From positions 1,116,001 to 1,180,000 of the forward strand of contig JACKLQ010000001.1 in the NCBI GenBank assembly GCA_024235835.1: a stretch of 64,000 nt of DNA, in the 5' to 3' direction. The notes below the pieces were generated by a model. It was not told the DNA's origin. It worked only from the letters and a program-made list of their open reading frames with translations, and did no database searches. The position numbers and the translations under genes are program-made. The stretch comes from Thiobacillus sp. Lineage in GTDB: Bacteria; Pseudomonadota; Gammaproteobacteria; Burkholderiales; Thiobacillaceae. Below, piece by piece: positions 32,727 through 41,522 of the stretch; position 1 is the stretch's first letter, and each line of letters starts with the position of its first letter.

Positions 32727-33341
32727 TTACAGCGGGAAGTAGCGCCGGTCCCGGGTGTAGTGCATGTAACCCACGCTGGCACCCGCGCGCCAGCCAACCC
32801 CTAGACGGATGGGGGCCAACACCGTGTCGCCCCGTTGCTGGTAATTCATGCCCGCCCCGGCAACGTAATACAGGCTGCCGTCCACGCCGGGAAAGCGCTG
32901 ATAGATGGCGTCCTTGCTGGGCAGGTTGTAGACCAGGACAAACACCTTGGAAGCGTTCACGCCCAGGTCGAAGCCCAGGGACGGCCCCTGCCAGTACACA
33001 TAGGCCTTATCGCCATTCTTCAGAGTCAGATCACCCTTGCCGTAGCTCAGGCCCACGGTGATGGCGGCGGAAACCTCCTCGCCCTTGATATAGCCGTTGG
33101 GACGGCCATGATCCTTGAACGCCTTTTCCACAGCCTTGCCCAGGCCTTCGGCACCCTCGCCGAAAAACTCCCTCGCCTCTTTCAGGATGTCACCCTGGTC
33201 GTAGGTGTCCGGATTTGCCTTCTCCGCCGCCTGGGCGGGAGCCTGGACGAGCCCCAGGCAGGCCAGCAGGACCAGCAGTAGCAGGCCTGCGGGAGGACTG
33301 GAGCCAAAGAGACTCCGGACGGCGGGGAAGATGAAGGTCAT
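32727..33341 (-). CDS. DUF1134 / EipA-family envelope protein
   Basis: 204 residues with a signal peptide ending around QAPAQA. The mature domain matches DUF1134: GYIKGEEVSAAITVGLSYGKG, KAYVYWQGPSLGFDLGVNASKVFVLVYNLPS, DAIYQRFPGVDGSLYYVAGAGMNYQQRG and IRLGVGWRAGASVGYMHYT. In alphaproteobacteria EipA contributes to envelope integrity (family knowledge). The N-terminal half has a short coiled segment, EAREFFGEGAEGLGKAVEKAF. Single gene; the 335 bases upstream hold nothing I can name. Confidence 0.9.
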   Translation of the reverse strand: MTFIFPAVRSLFGSSPPAGLLLLVLLACLGLVQAPAQAAEKANPDTYDQGDILKEAREFFGEGAEGLGKAVEKAFKDHGRPNGYIKGEEVSAAITVGLSYGKGDLTLKNGDKAYVYWQGPSLGFDLGVNASKVFVLVYNLPSKDAIYQRFPGVDGSLYYVAGAGMNYQQRGDTVLAPIRLGVGWRAGASVGYMHYTRDRRYFPL

Positions 33342-33676
33342 GGGGTGCTCCCTGGAGATGGCGGGTGGAGATGGTGCTGCAAGAGTGTTGGTTCATGTCG
33401 ACCGGCGCAAGGAATAAAAGCTCCCCAACCCCCCACCCGGTTGCAGGACGGCGGCGGTCCAACCCCGCGCCATCCGGAATCCGGGCAGGCCCTGGAGGCG
33501 GGCATGCGAGGAGAAGAAAAACCACGCGGGAAGTCCCGCCGGCGCAACAGAAGCTGGCAAACATCCCCCGGGATGTGAATGCATCTAGGCAAAGCGCCGC
33601 GTATTTGCTATTCAAACCCCATGCCCAGTCGAGCACATCCGGCGGCCCGCAGGAAGACAAATATCGAGGAGACACC
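33342..33676. other. gene-free stretch between the EipA-like and GST genes
   Basis: 335 bases. It probably carries the promoters of two divergent genes. A GCGGGA/TCCCGC hairpin lies near 33529-33542. Nothing else recognised. Confidence 0.5.
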
Positions 33677-34285
33677 ATGAAGCTCTACTACTATCCCGGT
33701 GCCTGTTCCCTGGCGGCCCATATCGTGCTGCGGGAAGCGGGCCACGATTTCGAACTGGACAAGGTGGACCTGGCCGAAAAGACCACGGCCTCCGGCGAGG
33801 ACTACCGCCAGGTCAACCCCAAGGGCTACGTCCCAGCCCTGCGCCTGGACGACGGACAGGTCCTCACCGAGGATGCCGTCATCCTGCAGTACCTGGCCGA
33901 CCTGAAGCCCGAAGCCCACCTGGCCCCCGCCGCCGGTGGACTGGAATGCTACCGGGAGCTGGAATGGCTCAACTTCATCGCCACGGAAATCCACAAGACC
34001 GTGGGCGCCCTCTTCAACCCCCGCATGACGCCGGAGTGGAAGGACAACCAGATCGCCCTCTTCGGCCGCCGTGCTGCCTTTCTGTCCAGGCATCTGGGGG
34101 AACAGCCCTACCTGATGGGGGAGAACTACAGCATCGCCGACGCCTACCTGTTCACCGTGCTGGGCTGGTGCGAATTGTTCGACATCGACCTGGGCGCCTG
34201 GCCCAACCTGGCAACCTACATGGCGCGAATCGCCGCACGGCCCGCGGTGCAGGCCGCCATGAAGGCGGAAGGCCTGATCGAGTAA
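33677..34285 (+). CDS. gst: glutathione S-transferase (beta class)
   Basis: 202 residues from ATG 33677 (GAGGAGACACC upstream); the ORF is open to 33365 without support. Conjugates glutathione to electrophiles or acts as a peroxidase. N-terminal thioredoxin-like half starts MKLYYYPGACSLAAHIVLREAG, with the Cys10 position of beta-class GSTs. The cis-Pro and glutathione site follow in QVNPKGYVPALRLDDGQVLTED. The C-terminal helical half carries YSIADAYLFTVLGWCELF and WPNLATYMARIAARPAVQAAM, typical of the group. No operon partner. Confidence 0.96.
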   Translation: MKLYYYPGACSLAAHIVLREAGHDFELDKVDLAEKTTASGEDYRQVNPKGYVPALRLDDGQVLTEDAVILQYLADLKPEAHLAPAAGGLECYRELEWLNFIATEIHKTVGALFNPRMTPEWKDNQIALFGRRAAFLSRHLGEQPYLMGENYSIADAYLFTVLGWCELFDIDLGAWPNLATYMARIAARPAVQAAMKAEGLIE

Positions 34286-34403
34286 GGCCGCAGTTACGGA
34301 TCACTCACAGGTAGCCAGGAGGAGCTACGCTAGACCGGGACAGAAGCACACACCACCCAGCCTAGTTCCACTCCCCCGGGCTACTGCCATTCCCGCCGAC
34401 CAG

Positions 34404-34973
34404 TTACTGCCCGGCCGGGCAATTCGCAATGCAACGGGTCTCCGTCACCACCCTGCCGCCGCACCCCGTGAAGCAGGCGTCATACTTGGGCTGGCAACTG
34501 CAATCGTCCTGGCATCGGCTCTTGCGCAAGCTGTCGCGGACTGCCTCCCTGGTGGGCGGATCGCCCGGCGCGGGCGGCGGTGGAGAATAGCCAGGGTAGT
34601 AGCCGGGCCAGCCGTGGTAGGGCCAGGGGGAGTACCAGACGCCACTGTATCCGTGCCCCCAGCCCAGCCACAGATCCCATTGGTACTGATCCAGGTCGCG
34701 GCGATAAAGCCGCAGGTCCGCCGCGTAGTCCTTAAGGGCCTTGGTGTGATGTTCCTCCACCTCCGGCTCCACCCGATCCGCGCACGCCTTCCACGCGGCC
34801 TGGCACTCCTCGCGGCACACATGCAGCGCGGCTTCGCAGTTCTTGAGGCAGGCTTGGGCTTCCACGCTCAGGGGAGGCTCGTACCGGTGGATGGTTTCGA
34901 AGCGGGGAGCGGCGCAGCCGGACATGAGCGCAGCGACGGCCAGAAGTCCTGGAAAGCGAATCAACCTGGACAT
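34404..34973 (-). CDS. Cys-rich lipoprotein, unknown function
   Basis: 189 residues. Lipobox in LLAVAALMSGCAAP makes it a lipoprotein. Cys-rich (about 14 Cys in the mature protein): ACLKNCEAALHVCREECQAAWKAC, CQDDCSCQPKYDACFTGCGG and ETRCIANCPAGQ. The middle is Trp/Tyr/Pro-rich (WGHGYSGVWYSPWPYHGWPGYYPGY), like a flexible spacer. The Cys pattern could be disulfide-bonded or metal-binding. No family recognised. Confidence 0.75.
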   Translation of the reverse strand: MSRLIRFPGLLAVAALMSGCAAPRFETIHRYEPPLSVEAQACLKNCEAALHVCREECQAAWKACADRVEPEVEEHHTKALKDYAADLRLYRRDLDQYQWDLWLGWGHGYSGVWYSPWPYHGWPGYYPGYSPPPPAPGDPPTREAVRDSLRKSRCQDDCSCQPKYDACFTGCGGRVVTETRCIANCPAGQ

Positions 34974-35368
34974 GGCTTTTTCCTGGGTTGTCTACTCACT
35001 CTCAGACTAGCCGTCCGAAAATGAATTCGCCCGAGTGAGAAAGCGTATCAGGGGCGCCGGAGATGGCGGTCATCAGCCTCAACGGCGATGAAACAACCCA
35101 TTGTCTGGATTGCCTATCAATGTCTGCATCCTGGCCCCCACGGTCGGGAACGGCCTCAATCCTCGCAGTCGCGCCGAGCTGGGGAATGGGATATGGGGCG
35201 GCTGTTAGGATTGAACTGCTCGTGGGAGTGTCACCCGAACTTGAGGGAGTGGCCGACTTTATGGGAATGAACTCGTCCGGCAGAGGTGAACCTCAACCTG
35301 CCAGTTGGACTATCCGTAGCCTGGATACCGAGGCGCGCTGCCTCGGGATACGGGGGAGGTACTTCGCC
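34974..35368. other. gene-poor, AT-richer stretch
   Basis: About 395 bases with a base use unlike the surrounding genes, but no convincing protein. Frames crossing it are open but have neither ribosome sites nor recognisable domains. It leads into a patch of broken-looking small ORFs (to 36257). Confidence 0.5.
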
Positions 35369-35644
35369 ATGGAATATCTGATCCTGCTGGCAGTAGGCAT
35401 CGTGGTAGCCATCTTCCTGGTGGAACCGGCCACAGACCCCCACCTGGATGAGTGCCACCACCAAGACCCCGACAAGGATACTAAATGGGCAATAAAGGAA
35501 AGAACACCTTTGGTTTTGACTCGTCATGTCTGCTTCCTTGCTGGGGACGGCACTCCAGGCCGGGGCGGACGTGGTGTACAAATGCGGCAGGAGCGAAAAG
35601 GTGGTTTATCAGGACATCCCGTGCAAACCCGGGGCTTATCGTGA
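35369..35644 (+). CDS. small membrane-anchored hypothetical protein (91 aa, doubtful)
   Basis: ATG 35369 follows a strong GGGGGAGGT. The start MEYLILLAVGIVVAIFLVEP looks like one membrane segment, followed by a charged part (DECHHQDPDKDTKWAIKE). After about residue 50 it overlaps, in another frame, the DUF4124-like gene that starts at 35526, so its later part is doubtful. It may be a real short protein whose end was altered. Confidence 0.35.
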   Translation: MEYLILLAVGIVVAIFLVEPATDPHLDECHHQDPDKDTKWAIKERTPLVLTRHVCFLAGDGTPGRGGRGVQMRQERKGGLSGHPVQTRGLS

Positions 35645-36092
35645 CAACGTACTTAGCGCCCGCACGGCGAAGGGGGCCGTGACCTACGTTTCCCTGAAGG
35701 AACCCCAGAAATTCCCACTGGGTGCTGGCAATGTATTGGAGCCACCGGCTCTTTCGGAGCAGGAACTACAGGCACTGGAAGAACGGCAGCAACTGCTGGG
35801 CAAGCCTTCCATAAAACAGCAGCTGGCCGCGCCGACGCCCATTGAGGCCAGGTCCCATGTGGTGTGGATCAGCGTGAGCTTCAATTATTTCGCAGTGCGT
35901 TCGAAGCCGAATATGGCGAGCGTCCGGACCAGGAGTGGTAGGCGAAATACCGCGCTTGTTGGGATTCGAATTTCGAAATCTGGAAAAAGGCCTGGAAAGC
36001 CTGCCACAGTGCCCATGTACCCACGGCAGAGCCTGGAACTTTGGAATAGACCCCAAAACCATGGCCGAGCAGCCCTATCGTATCAACCGTGA
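35526..36092 (+). pseudogene. DUF4124-like gene, probably degenerate after about residue 100
   Basis: ATG 35526 begins MSASLLGTALQAGADVVYKC, a shortened signal-like start directly followed by the DUF4124 pattern VYKCGRSEKVVYQDIPC. The N-terminal 100 residues are coherent. Near 35890 the sequence seems to continue best in another frame (FEAEYGERPDQEW, a TAG stop, then AKYRACWDSNFEIWKKAWKACH), so the remainder of the printed ORF is probably out of frame. A frameshift plus nonsense change is the simplest reading. DUF4124 proteins are small periplasmic proteins of unknown role. Confidence 0.5.
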
Positions 36093-36257
36093 CATGGTTC
36101 ACGAGATGGGCCTCGGTAACTCCTGTGATCGGTCCTCACCCATGTATCCGACCTGGGATGGCGGCCGAACCGAAGGCGTTATCCGGGACTGTCCGGAAAA
36201 CCAAAGGGGCAAGGTCGATTTGATTTGGGCTACCGACATCCGATTCCGGGTTCAGGC

Positions 36258-36743
36258 TTAATTCAACCCCACCCCACACCCCCCCACCGTCACCTTGACC
36301 ATTTTGCTGGCCTTGTAGAACTGGCCCCGGCTGCGCACCACCACCCAGACATTCGAGGTCCTGGACAGCTTGATGCGGGTCTTCAGTTCGGGCAGGACAT
36401 CGGGAGCGATCCAGAAGGACGCCACCAGTGGTTGCGGGTTCCTCTCCGCGAAGATCACGAAACCATCCACCTCGGGCAGGGTGGTGGAACATTCCAGGAA
36501 GACGCTGGCGCCGTCCTCGGCGATGTCCGGAGCGATGATCCTGATCTCCGTGGACTGGGCCGGCTGGGCTGTGCGCAGGGCCTGAAGGAGTTCGTTGGCC
36601 GCGAGGCCCATCTGGGGGCGGATGCTCTGGTTTGCCGGGCCGGCCAGGACCGTGGCCGGGCGCAACAGGCCGGCCGCCAGGGCGATGGAGAGGGTGGCGC
36701 CGGGCAGGGCTCCACGCAAAAGCAAACGTCGGGCGGGGTTCAT
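36258..36743 (-). CDS. soxY: SoxY-like thiosulfate-oxidation sulfur carrier
   Basis: In the Sox system SoxY carries sulfur intermediates on a C-terminal Cys. 161 residues from ATG 36743 (GGAGAA upstream). Twin-Arg-like start RRLLLRGALPGATLSIALAAGLLRPATVLA. The domain fits SoxY: IAEDGASVFLECSTTLPEVD, ERNPQPLVASFWIAPDVLPEL and TRIKLSRTSNVWVVVRSRGQFY, then KVTVGGCG. Instead of the strict end GGCGG it reads GGCGVGLN, with a G-rich run in the DNA. No SoxZ, SoxA, SoxX or SoxB gene lies nearby. The function may be retained or the gene may be drifting. Confidence 0.82.
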   Translation of the reverse strand: MNPARRLLLRGALPGATLSIALAAGLLRPATVLAGPANQSIRPQMGLAANELLQALRTAQPAQSTEIRIIAPDIAEDGASVFLECSTTLPEVDGFVIFAERNPQPLVASFWIAPDVLPELKTRIKLSRTSNVWVVVRSRGQFYKASKMVKVTVGGCGVGLN

Positions 36744-36945
36744 CCGGTTCTCCGGCACATGGGGGTGGGCCAGGGTACCAGTGTCATCCTGGGCGAATGG
36801 CCACGGTGGTCTGCGCTGCATCAAATAACCGGGAGGGCATGGCGGATACGCCTTCACCGGTGCGAAGGGCCTGGATCCCATGCCCTGGCCTGGCGGGGGC
36901 CAAGGAGGCTTGCATGGTCAGGTTGCTGGGATAACGGTCCAGGCC

Positions 36946-38655
36946 CTAGGACCCAGGCCGGGCCTTCCTGGCACCCAGCTTGCTCCAGGCCCAGCCCTGG
37001 GGCGCATCCCTGCCGGTCAGCAGGTAGGTGAGCACGTTGATGTTGCGCAGGGTCAGGCTTTGCTGGCGTTTGGCGCCCCGGGTGCCGCAGAACAGGATGC
37101 GGTCCCCGGGAGTGAGGGGCAGGTCGTCCACCGGCAGCAGGCCTTCGCCGGCGGATGTCTGGATCAGCAGGGCCACGCAGGCCAGGGGGCGGGCGTGGTC
37201 GTAGGGGTCCCGCATCAAGTCCTGCACCAGGATATGGCCGCCATCGTTCAGTTCCTGCCAGGGGGCGATGGCCTGTTCCCGGCTCAGTTCCACGTCCCAC
37301 ACCTCGGGCATGGTTTCATCGCTGACGGCGGCCATGCGGGAGAGGAGTTCGTTGGCCCAGTCTTCCTTCTGCTGCTTGGCCAGGGTGAGAAAACGCGCCA
37401 GCAGGGGGGTGGTGAGCAGGGACAGGAACTCGTGGGCGACGATGTGGGAGGGCTGCATGGTCATCTGGGCGCCGAAGCGCTGAAACAGGGGCGTGTTGGC
37501 CTGGCGGTTCTGGCGCGCCACCATGAACAGCTCGGGATTGAGTTCCCGGGCAGTCATGACGATGGACAGGTTGTTGATGTCGTTGTCCGTGCCGGCGACG
37601 ATGCCCACCGCCTCACGGATGCCGGCGTGGATGAGGGTGGAGGCCTCCGTGCCCCGGCCGTGGATGCAATGCTCGCACTGGGTCTTTTCCGGCTCCGCCT
37701 CTATGACCACCACATCCAGGCCTTCCTTTTCCAGGTGGCGCACCACGGCCTTGCCGAAGCGTCCGTAGCCGCACACCAGCCACTTGCCCCGAGGCGGGCG
37801 CAGCGGGTCGGTGAGGGGATCGCCCGGCACGCCGGTGAGCCACTCGTAGAGCAGGTGATGGCCCGGGTTCTTCAGGCCCATGGCCAGGTGCTCGGCGAAG
37901 ACCTCGAAGGCGTTGACGGTCTCGTCGGTGCCGAAGGAGGCCATGTTCCTGGCGGTGTCCGGCGTGTCCGCCCGACAGAAGACTGGTAACCTTGGCCGCA
38001 GCAGCTTGGCGGCCACCGCCACGCTCAGGTTGGCCTGGTCGTCGTTGGTGAGGGCGATGATGCCGGCGCACCAGGGCCGGCGCAGGCCCGCATCGATGAG
38101 GTATTCCGGCAGGCGCACGTCAGCGGCCAGGGCCGGGGTGTCCATGTGGAAGTGGCCCAGCTCCAGTTCGCTGATGCGGCGGGGGTCGATGTCCAGTACC
38201 ACGGCCTGCTGGTTGCGGCTATCCAGGGCCCGCATGAGCAGTTCACCGGTCTCGCCGAAGCCGCACACGATGAAGAAGGGCTGGCGCAGGCGCCGCACGG
38301 ATCGGGCGAAGCGGCTCTCGCGGATGGTGCGGCGAATGGCCGGGTCCTGCAGCATGGCCAGGATGCTGCCGATGCTGTACAGCCAGACTATGACGGTGAG
38401 ATAGATGGTGACCGTGGCCCAGGCCCGCTGGCCCTCGCTGAAGACGCCGGGCAGTTCGCCGAAACCGATGGTGGTGGCGGTGTAGCTGACGAAATAGAAG
38501 GCGTGGAAGAAGTCCATGGGTGGCGCCGGCCTGCCCTGGGCGTCCACGCCGGGCACCAGGGTCATGCCCAGGATGGAGATGGCATAGCTGCTGACCAGCA
38601 TGATCAGCGGCTGCCGCATGCGCCGCAGGATCAGGAAGATGGCACTGTTGACCAT
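36946..38655 (-). CDS. potassium channel with two RCK/TrkA-N domains
   Basis: 569 residues from ATG 38655. Two membrane segments (MRQPLIMLVSSYAISILGM, VTIYLTVIVWLYSIGSILAML) enclose a pore loop with TATTIGFGELPG, a K+ selectivity filter of the GFG type. Two regulatory RCK-like domains follow: FFIVCGFGETGELLMRAL and KWLVCGYGRFGKAVVRHLE, both Rossmann folds that bind NAD or nucleotides. Such channels open in response to ligand or redox state. It follows DUF6394 by 17 bases, suggesting an operon; the GYG/GFG filter is GFG here. Confidence 0.93.
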   Translation of the reverse strand: MVNSAIFLILRRMRQPLIMLVSSYAISILGMTLVPGVDAQGRPAPPMDFFHAFYFVSYTATTIGFGELPGVFSEGQRAWATVTIYLTVIVWLYSIGSILAMLQDPAIRRTIRESRFARSVRRLRQPFFIVCGFGETGELLMRALDSRNQQAVVLDIDPRRISELELGHFHMDTPALAADVRLPEYLIDAGLRRPWCAGIIALTNDDQANLSVAVAAKLLRPRLPVFCRADTPDTARNMASFGTDETVNAFEVFAEHLAMGLKNPGHHLLYEWLTGVPGDPLTDPLRPPRGKWLVCGYGRFGKAVVRHLEKEGLDVVVIEAEPEKTQCEHCIHGRGTEASTLIHAGIREAVGIVAGTDNDINNLSIVMTARELNPELFMVARQNRQANTPLFQRFGAQMTMQPSHIVAHEFLSLLTTPLLARFLTLAKQQKEDWANELLSRMAAVSDETMPEVWDVELSREQAIAPWQELNDGGHILVQDLMRDPYDHARPLACVALLIQTSAGEGLLPVDDLPLTPGDRILFCGTRGAKRQQSLTLRNINVLTYLLTGRDAPQGWAWSKLGARKARPGS

Positions 38656-38672
38656 GGCTCCGCGCCGGCCGT

Positions 38673-39056
38673 TTACCTGTGGAACATCACCGTTTCGATC
38701 ACCAGCAGGATCACCGACAGGATGTTGGCGGCCAGGGCCCCGGCGGCCAGCGAGACAATACCGGCGGTGTTGGAAGCATCCAGGCCGGCACCGGTGATGT
38801 AGCTGGCGTAGGCCCACACGCAGGCGGCGGCGATGAGCTGCAGGTCCGCCACGAAGCTGGCGGCCAGGTGGATGGCGCCGATCTGGGTGCGTTCGCCGAA
38901 CTTGAGCACCGTGGCAATGAGGTTCACCACGATGGCGGCGAACAGCTCATACACGTGGTGATGGTTGGGGTCGGCCGCGTCACCAAAGACGAAGCCGAAG
39001 TTCAGGGTCATGGCCAGGATGATGAAGAAGCCGAAGACCACTTTTTCCAGGTTCAT
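38673..39056 (-). CDS. DUF6394 membrane protein
   Basis: 127 residues, three or four membrane segments: VVFGFFIILAMTLNFGFVFG, VYELFAAIVVNLIATVLKFG, LQLIAAACVWAYASYITGAG and GALAANILSVILLVIETVMF. DADPNHHHVYEL lies between them. The family is known only as DUF6394 and is often beside K+ channels, as here. Probably an accessory subunit of the channel (inference). Confidence 0.88.
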   Translation of the reverse strand: MNLEKVVFGFFIILAMTLNFGFVFGDAADPNHHHVYELFAAIVVNLIATVLKFGERTQIGAIHLAASFVADLQLIAAACVWAYASYITGAGLDASNTAGIVSLAAGALAANILSVILLVIETVMFHR

Positions 39057-39137
39057 GGCAATTCCTTGGGTTGGCTGATAACGCGAACCCAGCCATGTTA
39101 GCCCGGATAGGCCCGGGCGTGCCCCCGCCCGGATTGC

Positions 39138-39575
39138 TCAGGGCCGCACGTAGGCCCAGCCCTGGCCCTGGAGCTTGATGAGCTCCACGATGCCCGCCTG
39201 CACGTAGCCGATATCGGGCAGCATGGTGTCCTTGGTGATGTTCTGGGCATTCATGGTGTTCATGCAGGCCACGATGCGCACGCCCTCGTTAATGGCGTCC
39301 TCCACCTTGTTGAACACCAGGGAATCGTCCCGCAGCATGGCGATGCCGTCGGCGTATACCACCATTTCGATGGCCACGTTCTGGGGCCCCAGTTCCCGCT
39401 GGATGTTGCGGAAGTTGCCGAACACTTCGTTCCATATCTTCTGGTCGTTCTCGGTGACGGCGAACACCACCTTGTAGCGGGCGTTGGCCGGAGGTTCGGC
39501 GGCGGCTGCAGGCAGGGTGCCCAGGGCTAGCAGCAGGCCCAGCAAGGCAAAAAACGGGCTCAGGGCGGCGTTCAT
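39138..39575 (-). CDS. periplasmic DsrE family protein
   Basis: 145 residues with a signal peptide ending near PAAAAEPP. Mature DsrE/DsrF-like fold: YKVVFAVTENDQKIWNEVF, NIQRELGPQNVAIEMVVYADGIAMLRDDS and AINEGVRIVACMNTMNAQNITKDTMLPD, ending GIVELIKLQGQGWAYVRP. A Cys (ACMNTMN) sits in the conserved loop, fitting sulfur relay or a redox role. Related to, but shorter than, the DsrE protein at 23903-24430. It is 82 bases from the DUF6394 gene on the same strand. Confidence 0.9.
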   Translation of the reverse strand: MNAALSPFFALLGLLLALGTLPAAAAEPPANARYKVVFAVTENDQKIWNEVFGNFRNIQRELGPQNVAIEMVVYADGIAMLRDDSLVFNKVEDAINEGVRIVACMNTMNAQNITKDTMLPDIGYVQAGIVELIKLQGQGWAYVRP

Positions 39576-39659
39576 GGTTTCTCCTGGATCATGGGTTTCC
39601 GATTGGTGTCGTTCCCCACCTTAACCCAGGGCCCTGCCCCATGCCTGAGCCGAATGTAC

Positions 39660-40814
39660 TTACGGGGATGGGCCGGCCATTCCATGGTTCCGCCGACCGG
39701 GCACCAATTCGATGAGGGTGATCTCCGCCGGCGCAAGCACCCGCATGGGCGGGCCCCAGGTGCCGGTGCCCCGGCTCAGGTACAGGCGGCCGCCTCCCGG
39801 CAATTCATGCAGGCCCGGACCGAAGTCATAGCGCAGCCGGGTCAGCCAGTAGAAGGGAAATATCTGGCCAGCGTGGGTGTGGCCGGACAGTTGCAGGTCC
39901 ACCCGCTCCGCCCCCAGCTTGGGCGGGACGGGCTGATGCTTCAGGAAGATCACGAACTTGTTGTCGGACAGCCCCGGCAGCAGGGCGCCGTCGTCGGTGG
40001 TGTCCATGCCCCGAGCAGAAACCACGCCGGGCCCGCCCCGGCCCGGATCGTCCACGCCGGCGATCACCAGGCCAGGCAGCACCTCCACAGCCTCGCCCCG
40101 CAGGATCCGGAAGCCCGCCTGCTCGTGGAAGGCCAGGGACATGCCCAGGCCCCGGTATTGCTCGTGGTTGCCCATCACCGCGTACTTGCCGTAGCGGGGA
40201 TATATTTCGGCGAAGCTCGCCGCAGAACCCTCAAGATGAACGGCACCCCCGTCCACCATGTCGCCGGTGGAGATGAGAATGTCCGGGTCCAGGGCCTTGA
40301 GGGGCTCCAGCACCGTGGGCAGGCGGCGGGGCCCCATGTTTACCCCCAGGTGCACGTCGGAAATCAGAGCGATGCGGATGGGCCCGGTATCGGGGGGCAG
40401 TTGGTCGGTGACAATCTCCAGCCGATCAACCCGGGGGTTTAGGGCCTCATGTATGCCATAGGCGGACAAGGCCGCCACCACCGAGGCCACGGACACGAAG
40501 GCATGCCTGGATGAAGGAACAGGCAGGTGGAATACGCGGGCCGGCAGGCGCCAGGCATCCACCGCCAGGGCCAGCCAGAAAAACATGAAACTGGCCCCCA
40601 TCCAGCCATAGACCAGGGCGGCCAGGGCACCCACCAGCAGACGGCAGTCACAGTGCTCCAGGGGCCAGAGCAGCATGGGCGCCAGGGTCATGAACCCCGC
40701 CCAGGCCCAGGCTGCCAGGCGCTTGCGGCCCGTCAGCCCGAAAGCCACCACGGCCTTGTGCATGACATAGGCCTGGAGACCGCCGTAGACCAGGATGAAC
40801 ACCAGCAGGAACAT
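39660..40814 (-). CDS. metallophosphoesterase with N-terminal membrane segments
   Basis: 384 residues from ATG 40814 (CTGAAGGGA upstream). Four or five N-terminal membrane segments (FLLVFILVYGGLQAYVM, WAWAGFMTLAPMLLWPL, LVGALAALVYGWMGASFMFFWLAL). A calcineurin-type catalytic domain: ISDVHLG (Asp, His), STGDMVDGG (Asp), MGNHEQYRG (Asn, His), SGHTHAGQ (His). This matches the YkuE/YaeI group of lipid-X or lysophosphatidate phosphodiesterase-like proteins. Substrate not determined. Divergent from the monooxygenase gene. Confidence 0.93.
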   Translation of the reverse strand: MFLLVFILVYGGLQAYVMHKAVVAFGLTGRKRLAAWAWAGFMTLAPMLLWPLEHCDCRLLVGALAALVYGWMGASFMFFWLALAVDAWRLPARVFHLPVPSSRHAFVSVASVVAALSAYGIHEALNPRVDRLEIVTDQLPPDTGPIRIALISDVHLGVNMGPRRLPTVLEPLKALDPDILISTGDMVDGGAVHLEGSAASFAEIYPRYGKYAVMGNHEQYRGLGMSLAFHEQAGFRILRGEAVEVLPGLVIAGVDDPGRGGPGVVSARGMDTTDDGALLPGLSDNKFVIFLKHQPVPPKLGAERVDLQLSGHTHAGQIFPFYWLTRLRYDFGPGLHELPGGGRLYLSRGTGTWGPPMRVLAPAEITLIELVPGRRNHGMAGPSP

Positions 40815-40896
40815 GGCCCAAATCCCTTCAGGGAGTAATGAGTAAAATTGAACTTGCCCGCCCAGAATGGGCAACGCCATTGTTGAGGAGTTCCCC

Positions 40897-41190
40897 GTGC
40901 ACGTCACCTGCGTCCATGTCCATGTGAAGCCCGAGGCCGTGGAGGCCTTCATCGCCGCCATCCGGGAAAACCACGAGCATTCCGTGAAGGAGCCGGGCAA
41001 TCTGCGCTTCGACGTGCTCCAGGACCCTGACGATCCCACCCTCTTCATGATCTACGAGGCCTTCACCAGGGCCGAGGACGTCGATGCCCACAAGGCCACC
41101 GCCCACTACCTGAAATGGCGGGATACCGTGGCCGACATGATGGCCGAACCCCGCCGGGGCGCGCATTACAACTGCCTGTTCCCCGAGTAA
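40897..41190 (+). CDS. ABM-domain monooxygenase (quinol monooxygenase type)
   Basis: 97 residues. GTG 40897 is chosen because TTGAGGAG precedes it and the resulting MHVTCVHVHVKPEAVEAFI fits the family; the earlier ATG at 40867 adds ten residues. The dimeric alpha/beta-barrel pattern ends KWRDTVADMMAEPRRGAHY with NCLFPE. Such proteins oxidise quinols or degrade signalling compounds (YgiN, LsrG). The next gene starts 16 bases later. Confidence 0.9.
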   Translation: MHVTCVHVHVKPEAVEAFIAAIRENHEHSVKEPGNLRFDVLQDPDDPTLFMIYEAFTRAEDVDAHKATAHYLKWRDTVADMMAEPRRGAHYNCLFPE

Positions 41191-41206
41191 CCGAAGCACC
41201 GACGCC

Positions 41207-41392
41207 ATGACCATCACCTACTGCATGACCTCCAACTGCCCCTTGGCCCAGGACTGCCTGCGCTTCGAGGACGACGTCGGCCAGCACAGCCTGCACCGCA
41301 CCTACGCAGACTTCAGCGAGGAACTGGTCCGCCAGGGGGACCAGGTCACCTGCCCATTTTTCCTGGACAAGCACGCCCCGCCTCCTGCGTGA
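41207..41392 (+). CDS. small Cys-containing hypothetical protein (61 aa)
   Basis: MTITYCMTSNCPLAQDCLRFEDDVG starts a soluble 61-residue protein with four cysteines, three in the first 17 residues (C..N.C....C) and one near TCPFFLD. The spacing could bind a metal. It follows the monooxygenase by 16 bases on the same strand, so the two may be co-transcribed. No family recognised. Confidence 0.65.
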   Translation: MTITYCMTSNCPLAQDCLRFEDDVGQHSLHRTYADFSEELVRQGDQVTCPFFLDKHAPPPA

Positions 41393-41522
41393 CCGGCTCG
41401 CGGCTCACTTTCCACCTGTCGCCTTAGCCCCCTTGCGAGAAAAGGCGATCGCCAAACTGGGTAAAGACGCCCGGCAGGACATGCGCCAGCAACGGCCCTA
41501 CGAAAACTGAAGGAGAACGGAC

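Noticed and set aside
24536..39087. A 14-base match (CTGATAACGCGAAC) between the MITE right end and 39074-39087.
   Set aside because: Over the whole window some matches of this length are expected by chance and the rest of the flanks do not match, so I do not call it a second copy.
41393..41522. A short frame that reads LAPLREKAIAKLGKDARQDM before the MscS gene.
   Set aside because: It could be the tail of a lost protein, but at about 28 codons with no start or homology I recall, it cannot be supported.
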